Assembly: GCA_032622095.1 (NCBI GenBank)
Contig: CP136066.1
Coordinates: 44,221,835-44,285,834, forward strand
Origin: Siphonodentalium dalli
Lineage: Eukaryota; Mollusca; Scaphopoda; Gadilida; Siphonodentaliidae
Direction of reading: 5' to 3'
Length of the DNA: 64,000 bases
Of the stretch, positions 38,401 through 49,030 are shown piece by piece (positions within the stretch are counted from its first letter, which is position 1; every line of letters starts with the position of its first letter). Under the pieces are notes generated by a model, which was given only the letters and a program-made list of their open reading frames with translations, was not told where the DNA came from and ran no database searches. Made by a program: the position numbers and the translations under genes.

Positions 38401-41400
38401 AGATGAGTAGACTACTGAATAGTTGTCCCTTGGCACATCGTAGATGAGTAGACTACTGGGTAGTTGTCCCTTGGCACATCGTATATGAGTAGACTACTGA
38501 GTAGTTGTCCTATGGCACATCGTAGATGAGTAGACTACTGAGTATTTGTCCATTGGCACATCGTAGATGAGTAGACTACTGAGTAGTTGTCCCTTGGCAC
38601 ATCGAAGATGAGTAGACTACTGAGTAGTTGTCCCTTGGCACATCTTTGGTGAGTAGACTACTGAGTAGTTGTCCCTTGGCACATCGTAGATGAGTAGTCT
38701 ACTGGGTAGTTGTCCCTTGGCACATCGTAGATGAGTAGTCTACTGGGTAGTTGTCCCTTGGCACATCGTAGATGAGTAGACTACTGAGTAGTTGTCCCTT
38801 GGCACATCGTAGATGAGTAGACTACTGAGTAGTTGTCCCTTGGCACATCGTAGATGAGTAGACTACTGAGTAGTTGTCCCTTGGCACATCGTAGATGAGT
38901 AGACTACTGAGTAGTTGTCCCTTGGCACATCGAAGATGAGTAGACTACTGAGTAGTTGTCCCTTGGCACATCGTAGATGAGTAGACTACTGAGTAGTTGT
39001 CCCTTGTCACATCGTAGATGAGTAGACTACTGAGTAGTTGTCCCTTGGCACATCGAAGATGAGTAGACTACTGGGTAGTTGTCCCTTGGCACATCTTTGG
39101 TGAGTAGACTACTGAGTAGTTGTCCCTTGGCACATCGTAGATGAGTAGACTACTGGGTAGTTGTCCCTCGGCACATCGTAGATGAGTAGACTACTGGGTT
39201 GTTGTCCATCGGCACATCGTAGATGAGTAGACTACTGAGGAGTTGTCCCTTGTCACATCGTAGATGAGTAGACTACTGAGTAGTTGTCCCTTGTCACATC
39301 GTAGATGAGTAGACTACTGAGTAGTTGTCCCTTGTCACATCGTAGATGAGTAGACTACTGGGTAGTTGTCCCTTGACACATCGTATATGAGTAGACTACT
39401 GAGTAGTTGTCCCTTGGCACATCGTATATGAGTAGACTACTGGGTAGTTGTCCCTTGACACATCGTAGATGAGTAGACTACTGAGTAGTTGTCCCTTGAC
39501 ACATCGTAGATGAGTAGACTACTGAGTAGTTGTCCCTTGACACATCGTAGATGAGTAGACTACTGGGTAGTTGTCCCTTGACACATCGTAGATGAGTAGA
39601 CTACTGAGTAGTTGTCCCTTGTCACATCGTAGATGAGTAGACTACTGGGTAGTTGTCCCTCGGCACATCGTAGATGAGTAGACTACTGAGTAGTTGTCCC
39701 TTGGCACATCGTAGATGAGTAGACTACTGAGTAGTTGTCCCTAGGCACATCGTTGATGAGTAGACTACTGGGTAGTTGTCCCTCGGCACATCGTAGATGA
39801 GTAGACTACTGAGTAGTTGTCCCTTGGCACATCGTAGATGAGTAGACTACTGAGTAGTTGTCCCTTGTCACATCGTAGATGAGTAGACTACTGGGTAGTT
39901 GTCCCTTGTCACTTCGTAGATGAGTAGTCTACTGAGTAGTTGTCCCTTGTCACTTCGTAGATGAGTAGTCTACTGAGTAGTTGTCCCTTGTCACATCGTA
40001 GATGAGTAGACTACTGGGTAGTTGTCCCTTGGCACATCGTTGGTGAGTAGACTACTGAGTAGTTGTCCCTCGGCACATCGTAGATGAGTAGACTACTGAG
40101 TAGTTGTCCCTTGTCACATCGTAGATGAGTAGACTACTGGGTAGTTGTCCCTTGTCACTTCGTAGATGAGTAGTCTACTGAGTAGTTGTCCCTTGTCACA
40201 TCGTAGATGAGTAGACTACTGGGTAGTTGTCCCTTGGCACATCGTTGGTGAGTAGACTACTGAATAGTTGTCCCTTGGCACATCGTAGATGAGTAGACTA
40301 TTGAGTAGTTGTCCCTTGGCACATCGTAGATGAGTAGACTACTGAGTAGTTGTCCCTTGGCACATCGTAGATGAGTAGACTACTGAGTAGTTGTCCCTTG
40401 TCACATCGTAGATGAGTAGACTACTGAGTAGTTGTCCCTTGGCACATCGTAGATGAGTAGACTACTGAGTAGTTGTCCCTTGGCACATCGTAGATGAGTA
40501 GACTACTGGGTAGTTGTCCCTTGACACATCGTAGATGAGTAGACTACTGGGTAGTTGTCCCTTGACACATCGTAGATGAGTAGACTACTGGGTAGTTGTC
40601 CCTTGACACATCGTAGATGAGTAGACTACTGAGTAGTTGTCCCTTGGCACATCGTAGATGAGTAGACTACTGAGTAGTTGTCCCCCTTGACACATCGTAG
40701 ATGAGTAGACTACTGAATAGTTGTCCCTTGACACATCGTAGATGAGTAGACTACTGGGTAGTTGTCCCTTGGCACATCGTTGGTGAGTAGACTACTGAGT
40801 AGTTGTCCCTTGACACATCGTAGATGAGTAGACTACTGGGTAGTTGTCCCTCGGCACATCGTAGATGAGTAGACTACTGGGTAGTTGTCCCTTGTCACTT
40901 CGTAGATGAGTAGTCTACTGAGTAGTTGTCCCTTGTCACATCGTAGATGAGTAGACTACTGAGTAGTTGTCCCTTGGCACATCGTTGGTGAGTAGACTAC
41001 TGAGTAGTTGTCCCTTGACACATCGTAGATGAGTAGACTACTGGGTAGTTGTCCCTCGGCACATCGTAGATGAGTAGTCTACTGAGTAGTTGTCCCTTGG
41101 CACATCGAAGATGAGTAGACTACTGAGTAGTTGTCCGTTGACACATCGTAGATGAGTAGTCTACTGAGTAGTTGTCCCTTGTCACATCGTAGATGAGTAG
41201 ACTACTGAGTAGTTGTCCGTTGACACATCGTAGATGAGTAGTCTACTGGGTAGTTGTCCCTTGTCACATCGTAGATGAGTAGTCTACTGAGTAGTTGTCC
41301 CTTGTCACATCGTAGATGAGTAGACTACTGAATAGTTGTCCCTTGGCACATCGTAGATGAGTAGACTATTGAGTAGTTGTCCCTTGTCACATCGTAGATG

Positions 41401-44400
41401 AGTAGACTACTGAATAGTTGTCCCTTGGCACATCGTAGATGAGTAGACTACTGAATAGTTGTCCCTTGTCACATCGTAGATGAGTAGTCTACTGAGTAGT
41501 TGTCCCTTGTCACATCGTAGATGAGTAGACTACTGAATAGTTGTCCCTTGGCACATCGTAGATGAGTAGACTACTGAGTAGTTGTCCCTTGGCACATCGT
41601 TGGTGAGTAGACTACTGAATAGTTGTCCCTTGGCACATCGTAGATGAGTAGACTATTGAGTAGTTGTCCCTTGGCACATCGTAGATGAGTAGACTACTGA
41701 GTAGTTGTCCCTTGGCACATCGTAGATGAGTAGACTACTGAGTAGTTGTCCCTTGGCACATCGTAGATGAGTAGACTACTGGGTAGTTGTCCCTTGACAC
41801 ATCGTAGATGAGTAGACTACTGGGTAGTTGTCCCTTGACACATCGTAGATGAGTAGACTACTGGGTAGTTGTCCCTTGACACATCGTAGATGAGTAGACT
41901 ACTGAGTAGTTGTCCCTTGGCACATCGTAGATGAGTAGACTACTGAGTAGTTGTCCCCCTTGACACATCGTAGATGAGTAGACTACTGAATAGTTGTCCC
42001 TTGACACATCGTAGATGAGTAGACTACTGGGTAGTTGTCCATCGGCACATCGTAGATGAGTAGACTACTGAGTAGTTGTCCCTTGACACATCGTAGATGA
42101 GTAGACTACTGAGTAGTTGTCCCTTGGCACATCGTATATGAGTAGACTACTGGGTAGTTGTCCCTTGGCACATCTTTGGTGAGTAGACTACTGAGTAGTT
42201 GTCCCTTGGCACATCGTATATAAGTAGACTACTGAGTAGTTGTCCCTTGGCACATCGTAGATGAGTAGACTACTGGGTAGTTGTCCCTTGACACATCGTA
42301 GATGAGTAGACTACTGGGTAGTTGTCCCTTGGCACATCGTAGATGAGTAGACTACTGGGTAGTTGTCCCTTGGCACATCGTAGATGAGTAGACTACTGAG
42401 TAGTTGTCCCTTGGCACATCGTAGATGAGTAGACTACTGAGTAGTTGTCCCTTGGCACATCGTAGATGAGTAGACTACTGAGTAGTTGTCCCTTGGCACA
42501 TCGTATATGAGTAGACTACTGAGTAGTTGTCCCTTGGCACATCGTAGATGAGTAGACTACTGAGTAGTTGTCTCTTTGTACATCGTAGATGAGTAGACTA
42601 CTGGGTAGTTGTCCCTTGGCACATCGTAGATGAGTAGACTACTGAGTAGTTGTCCCTTGGCACATCGTAGATGAGTAGACTACTGAGTAGTTGTCCCTTG
42701 GCACATCGTAGATGAGTAGACTACTGGGTAGTTGTCCCTTGTCACATCGTAGATGAGTAGACTACTGAGTAGTTGTCCCTTGTCACATCGTAGATGAGTA
42801 GACTACTGGGTAGTTGTCCCTTGGCACATCGTAGGTGAGTAGACTACTGAGTAGTTGTCCCTTGGCACATCGTAGGTGAGTAGACTACTGAGTAGTTGTC
42901 CCTTGGCACATCGAAGATGAGTAGACTACTGAGTAGTTGTCCCTTGACACATCGTAGATGAGTAGACTACTGAGTAGTTGTCCCTTGACACATCGTAGAT
43001 GAGTAGACTACTGGGTAGTTGTCCCTTGGCACATCGTAGATGAGTAGACTACTGAGTAGTTGTCCCCCTTGCCACATCGTAGATGAGTAGACTACTGAGT
43101 AGTTGTCCCTTGGCACATCGTAGGTGAGTAGACTACTGAGTAGTTGTCCCTTGGCACATCGTAGATGAGTAGACTACTGAGTAGTTGTCCCTTGGCACAT
43201 CGTAGATGAGTAGACTACTGAGTAGTTGTCCCTTGGCACATCGTAGATGAGTAGACTACTGAGTAGTTGTCCCTTGTCACATCGTAGATGAGTAGACTAC
43301 TGAGTAGTTGTCCCTTGACACATCGTAGATGAGTAGACTACTGAGTAGTTGTCCCTTGGCACATCGTATATGAGTAGACTACTGAGTAGTTGTCCCTTGG
43401 CACATCGTAGATGAGTAGACTACTGAGTAGTTGTCCCTTGGCACATCGTAGATGAGTAGACTACTGAGTAGTTGTCCCTTGTCACATCGTAGATGAGTAG
43501 ACTACTGAGTAGTTGTCCCTTGACACATCGTAGATGAGTAGACTACTGAGTAGTTGTCCCTTGGCACATCGTATATGAGTAGACTACTGAGTAGTTGTCC
43601 CTTGGCACATCGTAGATGAGTAGACTACTGGGTAGTTGTCCCTTGACACATCGTAGATGAGTAGACTACTGAGTAGTTGTCCCTTGGCACATCGTAGATG
43701 AGTAGACTACTGGGTAGTTGTCCCTTGGCACATCGTAGATGAGTAGACTACTGGGTAGTTGTCCCTTGTCACATCGTATATGAGTAGACTACTGAATAGT
43801 TGTCCCTTGTCACATCGTAGATGAGTAGACTACTGGGTAGTTGTCCCTTGACACATCGTAGATGAGTAGACTACTGGGTAGTTGTCCCTCGGCACATCGT
43901 AGATGAGTAGACTACTGGGTAGTTGTCCCTTGTCACATCGTAGATGAGTTGTCTACTGAGTAGTTGTCCCTTGTCACATCGTTGGTGAGTAGACTACTGA
44001 ATAGTTGTCCCTTGGCACATCGTAGATGAGTAGACTATTGAGTAGTTGTCCCTTGGCACATCGTAGATGAGTAGACTACTGAGTAGTTGTCCCTTGGCAC
44101 ATCGTAGATGAGTAGACTACTGAGTAGTTGTCCCTTGTCACATCGTAGATGAGTAGACTACTGAGTAGTTGTCCCTTGGCACATCGTAGATGAGTAGACT
44201 ACTGAGTAGTTGTCCCTTGGCACATCGTAGATGAGTAGACTACTGGGTAGTTGTCCCTTGACACATCGTAGATGAGTAGACTACTGGGTAGTTGTCCCTT
44301 GACACATCGTAGATGAGTAGACTACTGGGTAGTTGTCCCTTGACACATCGTAGATGAGTAGACTACTGAGTAGTTGTCCCTTGGCACATCGTAGATGAGT

Positions 44401-45089
44401 AGACTACTGAGTAGTTGTCCCCCTTGACACATCGTAGATGAGTAGACTACTGAATAGTTGTCCCTTGACACATCGTAGATGAGTAGACTACTGGGTAGTT
44501 GTCCCTTGACACATCGTAGATGAGTAGACTACTGGGTAGTTGTCCATCGGCACATCGTAGATGAGTAGACTACTGAGTAGTTGTCCCTTGACACATCGTA
44601 GATGAGTAGACTACTGAGTAGTTGTCCCTTGGCACATCGTATATGAGTAGACTACTGAGTAGTTGTCCCTTGGCACATCGTATATAAGTAGACTACTGAG
44701 TAGTTGTCCCTTGGCACATCGTAGATGAGTAGACTACTGGGTAGTTGTCCCTTGACACATCGTAGATGAGTAGACTACTGGGTAGTTGTCCCTTGGCACA
44801 TCGTTGATGAGTAGACTACTGAGTAGTTGTCCCTTGGCACATCGTATATGAGTAGACTACTGGGTAGTTGTCCCTTGGCACATCGTTGATGAGTAGACTA
44901 CTGGGTAGTTGTCCCTTGGCACATCGTTGGTGAGTAGACTACTGAGTAGTTGTCCCTTGGCACATCGTAGATGAGTAGACTACTGAGTAGTTGACCCTTG
45001 GCACATCGTAGATGAGTAGACTACTGGGTAGTTGTCCCTTGGCATATCGTAGATGAGTAGACTACTGAGTAGTTGTCCCTTGGCACATT

Positions 45090-45205
45090 TTCAAATAATA
45101 AGTTCAACAAACGTTTGTGAAAATTATATTTAAATATCTAAACATCCCCCCAATAAATAGGATTCTGGTTGCACTTTTGTTTATCTGCCGTCTATTGTTA
45201 TCACC
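45090..45205. other. Satellite-to-flank junction, no gene
   Basis: The satellite stops within a monomer after GGCACAT and passes into AT-rich unique-looking sequence. No element end or target-site duplication was seen at the junction. The interval ends at the TTAA of the first MITE. Confidence 0.6.
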
Positions 45206-45588
45206 TTAACCCTTTCAGTGCCAGGGGCCGATCTCATCGGCCCTAATTTACGGTCTGTAAAATCGGCCCTTAAATTTTTTTTTTTTAAACAAATTTAAAA
45301 ACAAACTGGATAAAACCTTAGGGGCATGTTATAGCTTAACACTATCACCAAGTATTCATAGTAATAATGTTGATGCCCATGAAAAACGTAAGATTCCCTG
45401 GTACTAAACCTACAAAATAAGTCTGTTAAAGAATATAAGAAAAAATTATTAAAATTATAAAATATTGTAAAAAATAATAACAAATGATGAACAATTGTTA
45501 GGCCAATGCAATCTCTTATATAAGAGAATGCATTGGCACAGGGTGTATGAGTTGATACAAAAATCGGACCTGGCACTGAAAGGGTTAA
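45206..45588. mobile_element. piggyBac-type MITE 1 (TTAA target)
   Basis: An element of about 375 bp (45210-45584) lies between two TTAA copies (45206-45209 and 45585-45588). Its terminal inverted repeats are about 26 bp and begin CCCTTTCAGTGCCAGG, the right end being the inverse with one short internal difference. A TTAA target and CCC-beginning ends are the hallmarks of piggyBac transposons. It is too short to code for a transposase and has none. The interior is AT-rich. Near the right end (about 45511-45548) is a short near-palindrome, GCCAATGCA..TGCATTGGC, that matches the arms of the 69-bp palindromes of MITEs 2 and 3 without their middle. Confidence 0.85.
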
Positions 45589-47623
45589 GGTACATGGGAA
45601 GCAGTGAATATAGGTGACAAAACATTTATACCTAGTGCCACTAATTGCAATATAGTGGAAAATTTCAGCAAATTCAGTTCATGTTATCTCTATAGGAGTC
45701 ATTGACCATGAAAAAGAATCAAACTTGCAACAAACGTATGTTACGAATACTTTGAACTCTGCAGGTCCTAAAATATCCGAAGATATACAACAAATTCCTA
45801 TGTCCAGTTAACAGGTAATTGAAAAACAAAATTAAAATAAACACCACGGTCATAAACTACATCCTTCAAAGCGGGGCAAGCGCTATATGTATTTGGTGAG
45901 AAATACTGAGAAAATGTTGAGAATGGGATTCAAACATTTGTTTTGATTGACTAAATTTCTGCAGACTTTAACTACTTCAGCAGCGATTTGTATGGAAACC
46001 AACAATTTGCAAACACAATTAAATTTGACTTTCCATAGGTAGCCTATTTTGTCAAGTATTTTTTCAAGTTCCATCAAAAACATTATGTTTACAATGCCAG
46101 AGAGGAGACCTCCCTAAAACACTGTTAGAATAGCTACTATATGAATGTGATTAGAGATCGCACTTGAAACTTATAAAATCATGCTTTTCAAGTCAAAGTT
46201 TACCTTTTCGGTCATTGTGGTTATAATAATGCCAACCCCAAATCGGTGCGTAACCGTCAACAACGATTTCAATCATTCAAATTTAAAATTGAAATGGATC
46301 TTTATAACGATCGTAACCCTGATCAGAAGTAAACTCTTTCTGATGACATATACGTCACTATTCCATATTTAGGAAGACAGCATATGCTTGATCGCTGCTT
46401 AGTTAGTCTTTCAAAACCATAATTTCAGAATTATTTCAAATTTTTTCGAAAGCGATAACAAATTATCGATCAGAAAATGTGTTTCAAAAAATTCTTTGTA
46501 ACCATGAAATGTGGTTACAGTGGCAACTGATGACGAACAACTCAATATTTTGGGCCCATTAATTTACCAAAACAGGCAAAATATTGTAATGAAATGAAAT
46601 ACGCAGATTTGGCATTATGAGGACTTTCAAAGGAGGGTTCGCTGACGTTGTTCACATTTTCCGTTCAAAAGTTACCCCTCTTTATCTGAAAATGTTGGAT
46701 TTCCATCCGTCGTTTGTTAGAATTGTCAAGTAATTTGTTAACTCATCACAATTGTTTTCACTATTTTGTTTCCGACCTGCCCATATTTCAATTTTGACCA
46801 TGGGGGTATCCCAGCGCCCGTTGTTCAACCTCTTGTTTTGTCATGTCAAAATGTTAGAATACGCGGTTAACGGGCCGAAGGGGCTGGGTGAGCAAACGAG
46901 TGGACATTGACACTAACCGTTATAACAACTATCAGCTGCTGCACCGGAAACAGACAACATATTTTGTATCTCTTATAGTGGAGCGGCCAAATGCCAAAAG
47001 TGGTCGATTACCTCTACCCTATGTAGAACAAGTTGTAGCCACCAACGTTTTCTGGAAGGTAAATAAATGATTCTTGGCGTTGCCGGAATTAGTGGCAGCT
47101 GTGTATGGTAAAACTATTTGTGAAGGTACCCTACCGAAAAATTAGCCTATTTTCAGCTGTTGACCAGCAATACGCAATTAGTTAATCGTTCTGTTTATTG
47201 TTATTTTAATGTCCTATTTGAGTCACAATTTTGGCCCATATTCTTGTCCTTTGACACTACCGTCTTCCAGACAAGATATATGCTGACAAATTATGATTTT
47301 ATATATGGCCCGCAATGAGTTTTATAAAAACTACACCGTATATATGTCGTGTAGCGGGATATTCACTCCCTGCCCGCCACCTTTATAGCCAATCAAACGT
47401 GTCGCAATCTGGGTCTGGCTAACTCTGACGTAAAACATTGAAATACCGGGATTCCGTCATTTTGTTCGAGAATATATACCGAATGCGTGACTGTCATATA
47501 GGTTGGGACATGTAAATAACCATAACATAAAAATAAGTCGTTGTGAATTACGTGCACGCATTGAATATTGTGCAGAGGCAGAAACGTTTAACATAGATGG
47601 AGGGGCGGCATAAAGTGATGAAG
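45589..47623. other. About 2-kb interval, no gene confirmed
   Basis: Sequence of mixed composition, not obviously repetitive. Short open frames occur on both strands (45883-46083 minus, 46181-46372 plus, 46888-47070 plus), none with a domain I recognise. The best exon-like stretch is about 46888-47058 plus: it is less AT-rich than its surroundings and ends in GGAAG followed by GTAAAT, which resembles a splice donor. Without transcript or homology data it remains a candidate only. Confidence 0.4.
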
Positions 47624-47677
47624 GTTGATTGATTGATTGGGGTTTAACGTCGTTTTAGCAACAAAGCCATATCACGA
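47624..47677 (-). repeat. SINE-type 3' tail, molluscan family
   Basis: Read on the minus strand, this is CGTCGTGATATGGC, then TTGCTAAAACGACG, then TTAAACCCCAATCAATCAAT. It has the form of the 3' tail of a common molluscan SINE class and shares CTAAAACGAC..TAAACCC with the tail of the SINE at 63881-63919. No tRNA-like head was found to its right, so the copy is truncated or only the tail is conserved. Confidence 0.6.
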
Positions 47678-47684
47678 CGAGAAA

Positions 47685-47765
47685 AGTGACAGAGGAGTGG
47701 TGAGAAACCTCCCCATGTAATAACTCTGACATGCAAAGGGTTCTGTCCATACTACTCTATTTACT
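47685..47765 (+). pseudogene. Possible diverged fragment of the glycosyltransferase exon at 48329
   Basis: AACCTCCCCATG..ATAACTC followed by AAAGGGT resembles AACCTCCTCATG..ATAACTCC followed by AAAGGGT in the glycosyltransferase fragment about 650 bp downstream. Read in one frame it gives Lys-Pro-Pro-His, Ile-Thr and Lys-Gly at matching places, and then a stop. If real, it is a decayed duplicate of part of that exon, separated from it by MITE 2. The match is short and could be chance. Confidence 0.3.
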
Positions 47766-47858
47766 GACACCATCGGAGGCGTAGCTACATGTTCTAGATT
47801 GGCATATGTGACCCGCCATATCAAATCCAGTCGTAAGTTGGGATTTTTTTTACCCTGT

Positions 47859-47927
47859 GCCAATGCATTCTCTTATATATGCGAGTCGACCATAGGTCGC
47901 CTCGCATATATAATAGAATGCATTGGC
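47859..47927. repeat. 69-bp near-palindrome, copy 1 (forward form)
   Basis: Starts GCCAATGCATTCTC and ends GAATGCATTGGC. The centre reads GAGTCGACCATAGGTCGCCTC and is not symmetrical, so copies can be given an orientation; this one has CCATAGG. The left flank is CCCTGTG. One base of the right arm differs (TAATAG against TAAGAG in other copies). A transcript would fold into a long hairpin. Confidence 0.85.
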
Positions 47928-48145
47928 CTAACAATTTTTTACAATTTTAATAATTGTTTCTTGTATTCTTTAACAATTTTATAATTTCACCCATACAGAG
48001 CTCCAGACAAACATGAGCAGACGACACTCTTCTATATGCTTCTGTATATGTGTGGGGCTCCCTGTAGGGTAATGGATGTTTTTTATTTTATGTCCTAAAA
48101 ATTGTAAGAAACATTTATTTTAAAAAAATGATAAAAAATTGTTAG

Positions 48146-48214
48146 GGCAATGCATTCTCTTATATATGCGAGCCGACCTATGGTCGACTCGCATATATAA
48201 GAGAATGCATTGGC
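48146..48214. repeat. 69-bp near-palindrome, copy 2 (reverse form)
   Basis: The inverse of copy 1 within the same MITE, with CCTATGG at its centre and CACAGGG on its right flank. The second base of the left arm is G where the other copies have C. Copies 1 and 2 are arranged as an inverted pair, so the element can form both small hairpins and one large stem. Confidence 0.85.
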
Positions 48215-48328
48215 ACAGGGTAAAAAAAACGACTTACGACTGGATTTGATATGGCGGGTCACATATAACCACACAACGAACTCAAACTAATGCTGTTTTG
48301 AATTACGATCCAGCATTTATTTTGGCAG

Positions 48329-48593
48329 AAAAGCTAAAATAAGATGGAAGAGGGTGGGCAAACCTCCTCATGGCATAACTCCAATAAAGGGTGCCGTTCA
48401 CATCGTCGCCAACAGAGGATATGTCAATTACCTATTACACAACAAAACGGCGCTAGATCTCCTAGAATGGGTGAAAAAGACAAATGTTCCTGATGAAACA
48501 TATTTCTCTACGCTGAACCACAACCCACACCTCGAAGTTCCCGGATCTTACAACGGTGGGTATGAGTCAGTGAAGGCATGGTTCATTCGATAA
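48329..48593 (+). pseudogene. Family-14 glycosyltransferase (core-2 beta-1,6-GlcNAc-transferase-like) fragment
   Basis: The frame gives about 88 residues resembling the later part of the Branch domain found in GCNT-type enzymes, which in animals add beta-1,6 GlcNAc branches to O-glycans in the Golgi. Seen in order: KPPHGIT, KGAVHIVANRGYV, a helix-like LLEWVKKT, the acidic VPDETYFSTLNHN and VPGSY. These match the family pattern KG..Y..(S/N)R.(F/Y)V, LLEW, PDE..(W/F).TL and VPG. The frame opens after TTTATTTTGGCAG, a plausible splice acceptor, and has no proper ATG (GTG at 48354 is only in frame). It stops at TAA after AWFIR, where the family usually continues with an aromatic residue, so one base change may have made the stop; alternatively CAACG|GTGGGT is a donor. 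The rest of the gene is not seen and MITEs flank both sides. I think it is a gene relic, but a real exon is possible. Confidence 0.6.
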
Positions 48594-48660
48594 AAATTGA
48601 AGACTAATCACAGCACTATAGGTTAAGTTGTTAACCCTTTACCCAACAGAAGGGCCCTGT

Positions 48661-48729
48661 GCCAATGCATTCTCTTATATATGCGAGTCGACCATAGGTC
48701 GCCTCGCATATATAAGAGAATGCATTGGC
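48661..48729. repeat. 69-bp near-palindrome, copy 3 (forward form)
   Basis: The same module as copy 1, with GAGTCGACCATAGGTCGCC at the centre and intact TAAGAG in the right arm. Preceded by CCCTGT. Confidence 0.85.
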
Positions 48730-48808
48730 TTAACACATTAAAAATTATAAAATTGTTAAAGAATGTAAGAAAAAATGGTAAAAAGTGTTAACAAAAGATT
48801 TTGTTTAG

Positions 48809-48877
48809 GCCAATGCATTCTCTTATATATGCGAGGCGACCTATGGTCGACTCGCATATATAAGAGAATGCATTGGC
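48809..48877. repeat. 69-bp near-palindrome, copy 4 (reverse form)
   Basis: The inverse of copy 3, with GGCGACCTATGGTCGACTC at its centre; followed by ACAGGG. With copy 3 it forms an inverted pair inside MITE 3, as copies 1 and 2 do in MITE 2. Confidence 0.85.
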
Positions 48878-49030
48878 ACAGGGCATAACTGTAACTATCA
48901 CAATGTGGTCAAGGAGCCGGTTCCAATGATATCCATATGTGTATGGTTCTATTGAGACAGACCGAAGATATTTTAGGCTGTTGAAGCTTTATTTGGCCGG
49001 TTGTGGCCGGTTTGTTGGGTAAAGGGTTAA

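Larger units (their letters stand above)
14139..45089 (+). repeat. 41-bp satellite array, right block
   Basis: Same monomer and same orientation as the left block, about 754 copies. It resumes in mid-monomer at GTAGTTGTCCC and ends near 45089, where CACAT passes into TTTCAAATAATAAG. It is more homogeneous than the left block: most units are the CCCTTGG/CGTAGATGAG/CTGAGTAG form. Local variants include CCGTTGACAC (about 34940-35940 and 41126-41225), GGTGAATCG (about 34079-34890), AGTAGTCTACT (mostly 37870-41510) and the CCCCCTTG length variant. It contains the large duplications listed separately. Short minus-strand open frames of about 62 codons arise where a substitution removes a stop; they are satellite, not genes. 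Confidence 0.98.
47805..48265. mobile_element. MITE 2, long inverted repeats, TA-type ends
   Basis: An inverted-repeat element of about 460 bp. Its outer ends read TATGTGACCCGCCATATC and the inverse; the inversion continues through ATCCAGTCGTAAG, a T-rich stretch and CCCTGTGCC into a 69-bp near-palindrome on each side. The target is uncertain; TA at both ends (47805-47806 and 48264-48265) would fit a Tc1/mariner-type insertion. The AT-rich centre is shared with MITE 3 in inverse orientation. No coding capacity. Confidence 0.8.
48631..49030. mobile_element. piggyBac-type MITE 3 (TTAA target)
   Basis: An element of 392 bp (48635-49026) between TTAA copies at 48631-48634 and 49027-49030. The terminal inverted repeats are CCCTTTACCCAACA and its inverse. 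They differ from those of MITE 1 beyond CCCTTT, so this is another family or subfamily. Inside, CCCTGTGCC..GGCACAGGG brackets a module with two oppositely oriented 69-bp near-palindromes around an AT-rich core. To the right of the module lies an additional stretch of about 130 bp (48884-49012). No coding capacity. Confidence 0.85.

Noticed and set aside
1-45089. CRISPR-like array
   Set aside because: There are no variable spacers: the whole unit repeats, and the host is a eukaryote.
1-45089. CENP-B box in the satellite monomer
   Set aside because: The TTCG....A..CGGG pattern is not present in the monomer. A centromeric role is possible but is not shown by the sequence.
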